NCBI RefSeq assembly: GCF_030287445.1
Contig: NZ_JASVWB010000002.1
Span: 248,001 to 312,000, forward strand
DNA length: 64,000 nt
Reading direction: 5' to 3'
From: Streptomyces sp. ALI-76-A
GTDB lineage: Bacteria > Actinomycetota > Actinomycetes > Streptomycetales > Streptomycetaceae
Under the pieces are notes generated by a model. It was given only the letters and a program-made list of their open reading frames with translations. It was not told where the DNA came from and did not search any database. Every line of letters starts with the position of its first letter. Positions within the stretch are counted from its first letter, which is position 1. The position numbers and the translations under genes were made by a program. Positions 1-7,744 of the stretch are shown one piece after another.

Positions 1-78
1 CTCCTGAACCGCCACTACACCCGCAAACACGGCCCCGACGCCTACTACGGAAACCCGGAGATGGCGACCTCCACGTGA
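1..78 (+). CDS. C-terminal end of an unidentified protein (partial)
   Basis: Frame 1 is open from the window edge for 25 codons and ends in TGA at 76-78. The visible tail contains the stretch RKHGPDAYYGNPE and ends MATST. It is too short to assign to a family. The following 180 bases hold no gene that I can support. Confidence 0.35.
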   Translation, partial: LLNRHYTRKHGPDAYYGNPEMATST

Positions 79-261
79 CGAACGCTGTCCGTCACGCCCA
101 GGGCGGTTCCGGCCGACCAACCACGGCCGGCCGGAGCCTTCGTCGAAACCGGCTATGACGAGACCGGCTCCTTCGCCGGCACGGCGAAATGCGAAGCTTT
201 ACATTCCACTACCGCACGGACTATTTACGCCGGTAGACCGTTAAACACTCGACCCTATTCA

Positions 262-639
262 CTATTCTCGCGTCACCGCATAACCAGATACAGATGGCCA
301 TCGAACCGTCAACAACACGGATTCCTCTTCCGCGAACCACGAGTGGTCGATTCCACGCCCCCAAACAACGTAATCTCCTTGCTTCTCCAAAACAATGCTA
401 CGCCCGGGGAAATCCACGCGAAACCTGCCACTGATGAGCACCAGGAGAGCTGTTCGCGCTTCGCCTCTCACCCATTGCAGCCGCTGGTCACCACGTGGAT
501 GAACACCCCATTTGACCTCTACCGCACTGGTGTGACGAGGATCATCGACGTCCTTGAAATGACCAAGGAGCCATCCTCGATCCAACGGCGCATCATCACC
601 CGCATTCCCTACATACACACTGTCATCCATAACTCGCAA
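262..639 (-). CDS. Small cupin-like protein
   Basis: A 125-residue protein with one cupin-type beta-barrel. Residues about 35-115 contain short strands typical of the fold, including GRFRVDFPG and the turn GDYVVWGRGIDHSW with a single conserved-position histidine. There is no signal peptide or membrane segment, so it is probably cytoplasmic. Similar small actinomycete proteins are often mislabelled signal peptidase I; nothing here resembles a peptidase. The surrounding DNA (200-700) is visibly less GC-rich than the rest of the window, which may mean recent transfer. The start at 639 (MRVMDD) could also be the internal Met at codon 4. Ligand and reaction are unknown. Confidence 0.6.
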   Translation of the reverse strand: MRVMDDSVYVGNAGDDAPLDRGWLLGHFKDVDDPRHTSAVEVKWGVHPRGDQRLQWVRGEARTALLVLISGRFRVDFPGRSIVLEKQGDYVVWGRGIDHSWFAEEESVLLTVRWPSVSGYAVTRE

Positions 640-816
640 TATACCAGCCGCATCGGAAATCTGCGTTCCTTTGTCCTATATGCGACCGCAATCCTGAAGA
701 ACACCTGATCCGATTTCGTACCCCGCCTCCAGCTCGACACCGAGCTCCACCGCATCGTCTGACCACCGACGCGATCGAGTCGACAAAAGCTCGCCCACGA
801 AAAGCCGCCACGAGTG

Positions 817-854
817 GACGGCGCGCCACCTCGATCTCGTGGTGGCGCGCCGTC
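817..854 (-). terminator. Rho-independent-type hairpin
   Basis: A perfect 14-bp inverted repeat (817-830 with 841-854, gacggcgcgccacc and its complement) separated by 10 bases. It lies 11 bases beyond the stop codon of the small minus-strand frame at 865-1065, the position expected for a terminator of that frame. Confidence 0.6.
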
Positions 855-864
855 GTTCGGTTGC

Positions 865-1065
865 TCAGTGGTTCAGTCGGGCCAAGGTGCTGACGACGAA
901 GCGGCAGCAGACGTGGGAGGTGAGGTCGCGGTAGTAGGCATCGGTGCCCCTGTCCCCTTGGAGGACCGTGGCCCGGACCGAGTTCCCGACGCTCGTCCAT
1001 GGGCCGGACGGGGTCAGCGATACAGAGAACGACATAGGACGTGCGTAAGCGCCCGAGGCTCTCAC
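865..1065 (-). CDS. Short hypothetical protein, possibly a gene remnant
   Basis: A 66-residue frame from a GTG at 1065, ending TLARLNH. It contains two adjacent cysteines (HVCCRF). An in-frame stop lies two codons upstream of the GTG. The main support is the strong hairpin directly after its stop. I do not recognise the family. It may be the C-terminal part of a longer gene lost by rearrangement. Confidence 0.3.
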   Translation of the reverse strand: MRASGAYARPMSFSVSLTPSGPWTSVGNSVRATVLQGDRGTDAYYRDLTSHVCCRFVVSTLARLNH

Positions 1066-1279
1066 CGCTCAAGCAGCAGACATGCCCGGACCGGTTGGCA
1101 GGCAGGAGACAGGTCCGCCACGACAATCACGGATCCTTCCGGTGTCTGTCAGAAGATCATGGAGTGACGCCCCCGCACCCCGGGCGTTGCCGCGGCAGCG
1201 CGAGGCCGACTCGCTCCGGTCAGTCGCCGAGGAACGTCCCGACGCACCAGGCCAGCCAGCTCGCCCAATGGTGTGGGGC

Positions 1280-1510
1280 TGCTGGCCGGGCATCGTGGCC
1301 CGGAGGGACAGGTCCAGGCCGAAAGGGCTGTTCATGTCGAACGAACCGGCCGTACGGGTTCACGTGTGTCCAGAACAGTGACGACAGCGCCCTGCGGTCC
1401 GCGTCGGTGAGCTTGTCCGCCCACTTCGGATCGGCCAGGGCCTCCTGCATCAGCAGCGTGTTGACGTGGACCAGCGCGGACCGGAGCAGATGTAAACGGA
1501 GTTCCCCCAC
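1280..1510 (-). pseudogene. Tn3-family transposase, C-terminal fragment
   Basis: Residues at the start (LVHVNTLLMQEALADPKWAD, then LTDADRRALSSLFWTHVNPYG) match the C-terminal signature of Tn3-family TnpA, where a VNTL stretch and an LF-H-PYG motif precede the end of the protein. After NPYG the expected sequence continues in another frame (VRFDMNSPFGLDLSL), so a frameshift is present. The roughly 900 upstream residues with the catalytic DDE triad are missing. No terminal inverted repeat or resolvase was seen beside it. Confidence 0.6.
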
Positions 1511-1556
1511 CGCGCGTCAGCGTCGTGGGGGCACTGCAATGCCACCGGTAGCGGGC

Positions 1557-1964
1557 TCAGAGGAGGCTGGTCCGGATTCCGATCTGATGGATAGCGGCAG
1601 TGTCGGCCGGGGTCATGTATCCGGCCTTACGGCTGAGTACCTTCAGTCTCTTCGCTCTGCGTGCGGCGTCGGCCGGAAGGTCTCGAAGCTGGCGGCTGCT
1701 CTGGTTGGCCCGCGATCCGGTCACGCACCCGTGCTCGGCGATGCCGGTGACGCACAGTTCGGCGTCAATTGTGCGGACCAGGCGCAGGAGCACGTCCGAG
1801 AGCTGTATGGCTTCATGCAGGTCTGAGGTGACCATCTGCCCGTCGGTGACCTTGCTTGTCAGTGGTGAGGTGCGACTGCCGATGTCTGCCGCGGTCAACG
1901 TCGCCGCGTGCTTCCAGGCCTGCTCCGTCGTGGGGTTGACCTTCCCGCCGCCGTACATCACGGC
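1557..1964 (-). CDS. Hypothetical protein of about 135 residues
   Basis: The frame begins GTG-ATG at 1964/1961 and is preceded by AAGGAGGT ten bases upstream, a near-perfect ribosome binding site that decides this start. The predicted protein is hydrophilic and alpha-helical (LHEAIQLSDVLLRLVRTIDAEL, then a basic C-terminal third with RRAKRLKVLSRK). It has no signal peptide. I do not recognise the family. The same frame is open further upstream to the end of the methyltransferase gene, so a longer product is possible but lacks an equally good start signal. It sits between the methyltransferase and Tn3 debris. Confidence 0.45.
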   Translation of the reverse strand, partial: AVMYGGGKVNPTTEQAWKHAATLTAADIGSRTSPLTSKVTDGQMVTSDLHEAIQLSDVLLRLVRTIDAELCVTGIAEHGCVTGSRANQSSRQLRDLPADAARRAKRLKVLSRKAGYMTPADTAAIHQIGIRTSLL

Positions 1965-2055
1965 GTTGCGTACCTCCTTGTGATACCGATACAGGACAAG
2001 GAGCGCGTCGAGGTGGCTCAGGCCGTACTTCTGACCTGGCCCGGCCGGCGAAGGG

Positions 2056-2856
2056 TCAGTGACGGACGCCAGCCTTGACCGCTTTCGTGGCGAAGTAGCC
2101 GGAGAGCCAGCCGGCGGTGGCCTCCGAGTGGTGTGGCGCCTCGGCGAAGCCGGTGATGGCGAAGCCCGCCGCGATCTGCCCGCCGAGCTGCTCGGTGAGC
2201 GTGTGGCTGTACTCCACCGGCGCGTCGAGGCCCCACAGCCGTTCCCGCTCGGCGGGCTCCAGGTGAGTGAGGTCGCTGTAGGGCAGGCGGTGGCGCACCA
2301 CCAGCTCGCCGCGCGCCTCCAAGGACTCGGCGTCGAAGAGGTAGACGTCCGGGTTGAGGAAGCCGGACAGCAGCGTTCCGCCGGGGCGCAGCACGCGGTG
2401 GCACTCGCGCCAGACAGGCGCCAGGTCCGGGATGAACAGGTTGGAGACCGGGTGGACGACGAGGTCGAACGAGGCGTCCGGGAACGGGCTCAGGTCGCGC
2501 GCGTCGCCGAGCACGGTGCGTAGGTCGAGACCCTCCCGCGCCGCGACCATCTCGTCCTGCGCCAGCTGGCGGGGCGAGTTGTCGAAGACGGTCACCCGCG
2601 CGCCCGCCGCGGCCAGCACCGGACCCTGCTGCCCACCTCCGGAGGCGAGGCAGAGCACGTCGCGACGGGCGATCTCCGGCGGGAACCATGTCGGGTCGAC
2701 CGGCTCGTACCCGATCAGGACGATGGACCACCGGCCGGCCCGCGCCTTGGCGATCACCTCGGGGCCGACCGGGCGTGACCACTCGTTGCCCTCCTCCACT
2801 TCGCGGTCCCAGGCGAGGCGGTTGTGCGCGACGGGGTCGACGGGAGTCTGGTTCAT
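2056..2856 (-). CDS. Class I SAM-dependent methyltransferase
   Basis: A 266-residue cytoplasmic protein with the class I Rossmann methyltransferase pattern. Motif I is at about 67-78 (VLCLASGGGQQG), followed by an acidic strand end VTVFDNS at 88-94 that should bind the ribose hydroxyls. Motif GDARDLSPF then leads into the strand FDLVVHP, and the motif-III region is CHRVLRPGGTLLSGF. Length is normal for the family. The N-terminal NRLAWDREV segment is common in actinomycete members of unknown substrate. It stands alone, between a broken pRiA4b-type gene and a hypothetical gene. Substrate cannot be told from the sequence. Confidence 0.85.
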   Translation of the reverse strand: MNQTPVDPVAHNRLAWDREVEEGNEWSRPVGPEVIAKARAGRWSIVLIGYEPVDPTWFPPEIARRDVLCLASGGGQQGPVLAAAGARVTVFDNSPRQLAQDEMVAAREGLDLRTVLGDARDLSPFPDASFDLVVHPVSNLFIPDLAPVWRECHRVLRPGGTLLSGFLNPDVYLFDAESLEARGELVVRHRLPYSDLTHLEPAERERLWGLDAPVEYSHTLTEQLGGQIAAGFAITGFAEAPHHSEATAGWLSGYFATKAVKAGVRH

Positions 2857-2866
2857 ACGTCGTACC

Positions 2867-3438
2867 CTAGTTGCTGCACCGCACAGCCGCCGATGGCTCT
2901 CGGGCGGTGAGGTGCTTGTTGGTGGCGTCGATGTCGAGGTGGTCGGGATCGAAGGTGCCGCCGATCCACTCGAGGACTTCTTCGTGCTGCTCGTGCTGGG
3001 GGTCGGTGATCGCGGCGAGGAAGTCCGCGTAGCCCCAAGGGCCGCCGCAGTCCTCGGGTGGGCAGGCTCGACGGCCGGTCAGGCAGCGCGGGTAGGTGGT
3101 ACCTGGCGCGGTGGACAGACCTTCTCCACCTCGGTGTGGTGGGCCCAGTCGTCGCCGAGGTCACAGGCGTAGCTGATCGTGTCGCCGGCGGTGGGAGCGA
3201 CCGTATCCAGCGGGGCCTTCCGCTCGTCGCGGTGACCGGTTTCGGTGTCGCGTTGCCCGTAGTCGCCGGCCGGGGTGGTGAAGAGGTGCATGTGGTAGTT
3301 CTCCCAGCCCATCAAGGTCTGGATCGCCAGGCGCAGACGGGCGAGTTTGAGATCGGCCGGGACCCGCAGCCGCCGCCAGATCGGCGGGTGGATGTCGACC
3401 GGGGTGACCTTGATCTGCAGGACGGAGTAAGCGGGCAT
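2867..3438 (-). pseudogene. pRiA4b ORF-3 / IS1096 TnpR-like protein, frameshifted
   Basis: The first part reads from MPAYSVLQIKV at 3438 through IWRRLRVPADLKLARL and YACDLGDDWAHHTEVEKV, the hallmark of the pRiA4b ORF-3 family found in passenger positions of insertion sequences. At about 3115 the reading frame shifts. The conserved second half (TTYPRCLTGRRACPPEDC, then GGPWGYADFLAAI and LEWIGGTFDP) continues in the next frame to a stop at 2867-2869. Restoring one base gives a normal-length protein of about 190 residues. Its molecular role in the family is not settled. It lies directly downstream of a truncated IS630 transposase. Confidence 0.7.
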
Positions 3439-3499
3439 GGCACTCTTCCTTCGCGGCGGCGGGCTCGTCCCCGGTCTGGCGGGGTCGGCCGTCGTAGTC

Positions 3500-4091
3500 T
3501 CAACGGAACGGACAAGCCGTCTTGTTGTGGACGATGGCGAAGTCGCTGACCTTCTCAAGCAGGTCGGTGCGGGAGGAGAAGTCGCCGTGACGCAGGACGG
3601 CGCGGGCCAGCAGGGAGAGAATCTCCACCTGGTTCAGCCAGGAGGTGTGCTTGGGGGTGTAGTGCGGCACGATCCGCGGATGCCGCTTCAGCCAGACCCG
3701 GGTGGCCTTGGAAGTGTGCGAGGAGCCGTTGTCTGGGATCAGATGGATCGTCAGCCCGGCTGGAACGCACCGCTGAAGCCGGGCCAGGAACCGGATGAAG
3801 TGCGCACAGTCGTTGCGCTCCAGCTCCTCCATGACCACCTGACCGGTGTGCACGTCCAGCGCGACGGTGACCGGGACGGTGTCGTGGCGGAGGTACTCGA
3901 ACTCCCGCCGCCGCACCCGTCCCGGGCCCGGCGGCTGACCGGGCTGCTTGCGCGAGCGGGCGGCTATCGCGGTCTTCTCGTCCACTGACTGCACCATTGA
4001 GCCCTGCGAGCTGGCGGCGGTAGAGGGCGCATACCTCGGCTTCGCCTTGCCGCTGGAACGGCCTCGCTTCTTGCGGTTGGCGACGGGGCGG
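3500..4091 (-). pseudogene. IS630-family transposase, truncated and frameshifted
   Basis: The clear part (3500-3997) carries the IS630 DDE domain: SVDEKTAIAARS near its start, VTVALDVHTGQV, then HLIPDNGSSHTS (second catalytic Asp) and PKHTSWLNQVEILSLL (catalytic Glu region). The C-terminus stops at HNKTACPFR where family members continue for some 15 residues. Upstream, the expected residues before SVDEKT (EVCALYRR) are in another frame, and the N-terminal helix-turn-helix half is absent. The 5' end of the recognisable sequence abuts the first CRISPR repeat at 4092. The gene is very unlikely to be active. Confidence 0.75.
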
Positions 4092-4240
4092 CTGTTCTCC
4101 GCACGTGCGGGGTTGTTCCGGGGGCGAGACGGTCGAGTTAGGCCGAGACGTCTGCTCCCTGCACTGCGCGAGGTAATCCCAACAGAGTTCCCGCACCCCT
4201 CCGACCTGCGGCTGCTCCCCGCACGCGCGGGGATGGTTCC
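4092..4240 (+). CRISPR. Decayed three-repeat CRISPR array, type I-E-like repeats
   Basis: Three 29-bp units at 4092-4120, 4152-4180 and 4212-4240 are spaced exactly 60 bases apart, with unrelated 31-base spacers between them. The last unit (ctgctccccgcacgcgcggg followed by gatggttcc) is close to the actinobacterial I-E repeat, with the hairpin CCCCGCACGCGCGGGG. The first has several substitutions (ttctccgcacgtgcggggtt) and the middle one is heavily degraded. No cas gene occurs in the window. A fourth repeat was looked for at the expected spacing on both sides and not found. Confidence 0.7.
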
Positions 4241-4260
4241 AAGCAGGTCGTGATGGGCTA

Positions 4261-4297
4261 TGCGGTGCCCGGCCTACCTCTGGAGGCCAGCACCGCA
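4261..4297 (-). terminator. Hairpin downstream of the peptidoglycan-binding gene
   Basis: Arms tgcggtgc (4261-4268) and gcaccgca (4290-4297) enclose a second stem ggcct/aggcc. It starts 24 bases beyond the stop codon of the minus-strand gene at 4321-4875, so it probably terminates that transcript. Confidence 0.5.
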
Positions 4298-4320
4298 CAT
4301 TGCGCCGGAGGGACGTGACG

Positions 4321-4875
4321 TCAGGTGCAGGTCAGGTAGTCGTAGCCGGCAATCCGCGCGTTGTCGTCGCCGTCCTCGAAGTGATACCTGCCGTCACTGT
4401 CGCGGGTGAGGTTGAGGTTGTCCCAAATGCCTCTGTACGTGTCAACGGCAGTGTCGCCGGGGTCGTAGTGATCCTCTAGATTCGTGCCGGCTTCTGCCCA
4501 GGTCTCTTTGCCGACCGAGCCGTCGGCTTCGAGGTCGTACCTGGCCTGCCAGTCCTTGGTCGCGGCCTTGGTGTTCGCTCCGAAGTGACCGTCGATGTCC
4601 GCAGCGTCGAACGGGGTACCGTTCGTTTCGGTGGCGAGGTCCGCCCAGAGGATTTTCTGCCACAGGCAGGTGGCATTGGATGAAGCGTTTGTGCTGGTCG
4701 ACAGGATGCCTTCGTCGCCCCAGTCACCGACCCAGTTGCCGGCGCCGTAGATGTAGGCGCGGCCACTGTACGTACCGCTCGCGGAAGCCGGCGAGGTGCT
4801 CAGTGTGAGCGTGGCGACGGTCAGCACGCCGACTATGCCTGCGGCCAGCTGGACTCGCTTCGTACGTGCACTCAT
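4321..4875 (-). CDS. Secreted peptidoglycan-binding domain protein
   Basis: A 184-residue exported protein. Residues 1-33 form a signal peptide (basic start SARTKRVQ, hydrophobic core, cleavage near ASAS). Residues about 92-130 match the helical PG_binding_1 repeat: DGHFGANTKAATKDWQ, then LEADGSVGKETW. The rest is an acidic Gly/Asp/Tyr-rich region with cysteines at about 70 and near the C-terminus that could form a disulfide. It has no catalytic domain, so it is likely an accessory wall-binding protein. It is flanked on both sides by decayed CRISPR repeats, an unusual position, and it has its own hairpin terminator. Confidence 0.8.
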   Translation of the reverse strand: MSARTKRVQLAAGIVGVLTVATLTLSTSPASASGTYSGRAYIYGAGNWVGDWGDEGILSTSTNASSNATCLWQKILWADLATETNGTPFDAADIDGHFGANTKAATKDWQARYDLEADGSVGKETWAEAGTNLEDHYDPGDTAVDTYRGIWDNLNLTRDSDGRYHFEDGDDNARIAGYDYLTCT

Positions 4876-5145
4876 AAGTGTCCCTTTTCAGTCGGTGCGG
4901 ATGACCGTGCGGTCGCAGTGGGGCGCCGCAGGACGGGACGCCCCCGCTCCTGGTCTGCGAGCCTCGCTCCGGTGACGGGCTGGTGCGGCTGTGCCTTGAC
5001 GGTAGGGGCGGTGCCACGGCCGACGCTTCCGGCGGTGGGTGTACACCCCGCTTCACCCACCGCGGCAGCCGCGATATCGCACAAGTCCCTTTGTCGGGAA
5101 AGAGATTGACGCGCCATCTGGGGTGCGGGGTCAGTCTGTGGTGAT

Positions 5146-5408
5146 GTGCCTGAGCAGTCAAGGCCCGCGGAGCCGGTCGAGGGGCCGCTGGCCAGGATGA
5201 CGGTCGTCGTGACCGGCGCGAGGACAGGCCTCTTCGAGAAGCTCAGCCGCAACCAGAGGAACGAACTCATCGAACGGGCCGGAGACCGCCCCTCCTCCAG
5301 CATCTCCAAGAAGACCACTCTGATCGTCACAGGAGGGAATGCTGGATGCAGACGTGCCTGGGCCGAAACGCTTCGGCATCTCCTTGGCGTGGTGGACCCC
5401 TTGTCGGA
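5146..5408 (+). pseudogene. BRCT-domain fragment
   Basis: From the in-frame Met at 5197 the sequence MTVVVTGARTG, RNQRNELIERAGDRPSSS and ISKKTTLIVTGGNAG follows the BRCT pattern of NAD-dependent DNA ligase and exonuclease-type proteins (VVVTG, a Gly-x-Ala/Ser helix end, then VSKKTxxVV). The frame runs without a domain end into the second CRISPR array, so the C-terminal helix is missing or altered (CRRAWAETLRHLLGVVDP). The upstream part of the parent gene is absent. No catalytic domain is present. Probably a gene relic. Confidence 0.5.
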
Positions 5409-5416
5409 ACCACTAC

Positions 5417-5556
5417 GTGCTTCCCGCACGCGCGGCGATGGTCCAGTCGTCGCGAACTTCGCGATGCCCCGCGCGCACGCGCGGGGGATGGTCCCCGGGG
5501 CGCTCATGACGCCTCCGGCGCGAAGTCCTGCTACGCGCACGCGCGGGGATGGTCCC
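5417..5556 (+). CRISPR. Second decayed CRISPR array (three repeats)
   Basis: Three units share the hairpin core CGCACGCGCGG followed by gatggtcc, at about 5417-5445, 5467-5495 and 5528-5556. The last two have the canonical 61-base period (29-bp repeat plus 32-base spacer). The first interval is 50 bases, so a spacer has lost sequence. Repeat orientation and sequence match the array at 4092-4240. Recognisable IS256 transposase sequence begins exactly after the last repeat. Confidence 0.7.
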
Positions 5557-5866
5557 GAGGCCCGGACCAGGTGGACGACACAGGTCTGGGTGACCGCCTG
5601 GGCCAGACGGCCAAGATGTAGTCGGGCAGGCCCTTGAGCCCGTCACAGACGATCACGCACACGTCCTCAACTCCGCGGTTCTTGACCTCGGTTCAGAACC
5701 TGAGCCAGTATGTGGCGCCACCGTCGCCGGCCCACAGGCCGAGGATGTCGCGAGTGCCGTCGACCGTGACCGCGACAGCGACGTAGAGGGGCCGTTTCGC
5801 CACCTGCCCGTCGCGCGCCTTCACACGCACGCAGTGGATGAAGATGACCGGGCAGACCGCTTGAGT
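5557..5866 (-). pseudogene. IS256 (Mutator)-family transposase, central fragment
   Basis: Minus-strand sequence reads CPVIFIHCVRVKARDGQVAK, RPLYVAVAVTVDGTRDILGL, WAGDGGATYWL, then (across a stop) TEVKNRGVEDVCVIVCDGLK and TQTCVVHLVRAS. This is the conserved IS256 DDE core with DGQVA, the GLWAG motif, VCDGLKG and the C/H motif TCVVHL. At 5556 the similarity ends where a CRISPR repeat begins, so the C-terminal third is missing. The N-terminal half of the same transposase lies at 7089-7500, beyond an inserted IS30 element. Confidence 0.75.
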
Positions 5867-7088
5867 TCCATTGGTGGTTGCGAACGCTCTGAGTAGAAGG
5901 ACGTACGCATGCCAAGGTTCGCCCCCAACAAGCTGCCGAGTGCGATGAAGAAGCGGTACTTCGAGCTGCTGCGCGAGGGCTACAAAGGGGCAGCAGCAGC
6001 CCGCGTGGTCGGGGTGTCCACCAGCTGCGGGTCGCTGTGGTTCATCGATGCTGGCAGCATTATCGTTCCGGACCCTGGCCCGATATCCCCGCGCTTCCTG
6101 ACGCAGGATGACCGCATCGCCATCGCCGACGGCCTCCAGGCGCGGCTACCGGTCAAGGAGATCGCGGCCTCGATCGGCAAGAGCTTCCAGACCGTCTACC
6201 GGGAGATCACGCGAGGCAGCAAGCCCGATGGCCGCTACCAGCCCTGGTAGGCCCCACAACCAGGCTCTGCTTCGGCGCCAGCGCCCCAAGACGGAGAAGA
6301 TCCAGGCGAGCGAGCCGCTTCGGACGGTCGTCCGCGAGAAGCTGACCGAGAAGTGGTCACCACAGCAGATCGCACGCTTCCTCACCCGCACCCACCCGAG
6401 GGATCCGTCAATGCGGGCCTGCCCGGAGACGATCTACCGCGCCCTCTTCGTAGGCCAGTTGGGCAGCAGGCCCGGCAAGCTTCGCACCGGCCGCGTCCGC
6501 CGCAAACCACAGCGCAGAGGCGTCCCCACCGCCAACAAGATCAAGAACATGACACTGATCCATCAACGGCCCGCTGAAGTCAACAACCGTATGACTCCTG
6601 GCCATTGGGAAGGGGATCTCATCATCGGACGCGGCCAGGGCTCGGCGATCGGCACCCTCGTGGAACGGACGACCCGCTACGTCCAGCTCATCCACCTACC
6701 CCACGGCTGGAAGGCTCCCCAAGTCCGCAACGCACTCATCACCCAGACCGCCGGCATACCGCCCGAGCTGCGGAAGACACTCACCTGGGATCAAGGCCGC
6801 GAGCTGACTCTCCACGAGCAAATCGAGGCGCTCACCGGCTTCCGGATCTACTTCTGCGACCCGCACTCGCCCTGGCAACGCGGGACGAACGAGAACACCA
6901 ACGGACTGCTGCGGCAGTACTTCCCCAAGGGCAGTGACCTGTCCGTTCACACCGCCCGCGACCTCCGCGAAGTAGCTCGGCAACTGAACAACCGACCGCG
7001 TCTCGTGCTCGGTGACAAGACCCCCATTGAGGCCATGAGAGGATGGCTCATAGGGCCACTGACCAGCTGATTCGCAATTACTGATGGA
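5867..7088 (+). mobile_element. IS30-family insertion sequence
   Basis: An element of about 1.2 kb carrying one transposase region. Its ends are imperfect inverted repeats: ttccattggtggttgcgaa from about 5868, and, read on the minus strand, ttccatcagtaattgcgaa from about 7087. It interrupts the IS256 transposase between PLDP and CPVIF, which are adjacent in intact relatives, so the insertion point is defined to within a few bases. A short target duplication could not be proven by eye because of the neighbouring sequence. Confidence 0.7.
5909..7070 (+). pseudogene. IS30-family transposase, frameshifted
   Basis: The N-terminal part (5909-6250, 113 residues) starts MPRFAPNKLPSAMKKRYFEL and contains two helix-turn-helix segments, the second being VKEIAASIGKSFQTVYREIT. 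It stops at TAG 6248-6250. The continuation is in another frame from about 6247 (HNQALLRRQRPKTEKIQ) to 7070 and carries the DDE core: GHWEGDLIIG, TLTWDQGREL, and WQRGTNENTNGLLRQYFPKG. The conserved residues linking the halves (YQPW, then normally W-A-HNQ) show that a single-base change split the gene. I see no A/T-rich slippery site that would suggest programmed frameshifting, so it is probably inactive. Confidence 0.75.
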
Positions 7089-7500
7089 AACCGCCCCGGG
7101 TCCAGCGGCTGGTTCCGCCACTCGGCCATCCCCTCCATGACCTTGTTGGTGATGGTCGAAAGGGTCTGCTTTGACACGCTCGCGCCGTAGATCTCGGCCA
7201 GGTGGGCGGAGATGTCGCCGTGCGTCAGATCGCGCGCGGACAGGGAATGGACCATCTCGTCGACACCGGTCAGGCGCCGCTGGCGCTTCTTGACGATCTC
7301 GGCTCGAAGCTGCCGTCGCGGTCACGGGGCACCGTGATCCGAACCGGCCCGACGTCGGTCAGCACGGTCTTGGACCGGACCTCGTTGCGGCTGTTGCCGC
7401 TACCGCCACCGGCCGGGTCGTGCTTCTCGTAGCCGAGGTGGTCGGTGACCTCACCTTCGAGAGCGGACTCCAGCACCCGCTTGGTCAGCTGCTGCGGTGC
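7089..7500 (-). pseudogene. IS256-family transposase, N-terminal fragment
   Basis: Two frames together give the N-terminal half of an IS256 transposase. The first is QQLTKRVLESALEGEVTDHL, GYEKHDPAG, SGNSRN and VGPVRITVPRDRDGSFEPR. After a frameshift it continues RRLTGVDEMVHSLSARDLTH, HLAEIYGASVSKQTLSTITN and MEGMAEWRNQPLDPG. The reading breaks at the right end of the IS30 element. Together with 5557-5866 it shows an IS256 copy that first decayed or was cut at its C-terminus and was split by IS30. Confidence 0.75.
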
Positions 7501-7744
7501 GGGCCTGCTTCCGCTTCGAGGGCGTCGGCTTGTCGGTGTGCCGGTAGGACATGTGGGGGCTGCGATCTGCGGTGCGGTAGCCGTAGGACTTCGCGTCGTA
7601 GGACTTCGCGTCGTACGTCTTCCTGCCGCTGTCGTCCTTGAAGGTGGCGGCGAGGTTCGGCGGGAGTGTCGTGCGTCGAACTCACCGGAGCGCAGCCGGG
7701 TCGCGCGGACGTCGTCGTCCTCGACGAGAGAGCCCGAGTCAACG
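7501..7744 (-). other. No supportable gene; contains a 15-bp direct repeat
   Basis: Between the IS256 fragment and the ABC ATPase gene there is only a short minus-strand frame with an abrupt junction into the IS256 sequence. A perfect tandem repeat gtaggacttcgcgtc occupies 7583-7597 and 7598-7612. It encodes the duplicated pentapeptide DAKSY in the minus-strand frame. I do not recognise a protein family here. Confidence 0.4.

Noticed and set aside
6240-6260. Programmed frameshifting in the IS30 transposase
   Set aside because: No slippery heptamer or downstream structure is evident, and IS30 transposases are normally made from one frame; decay is simpler.
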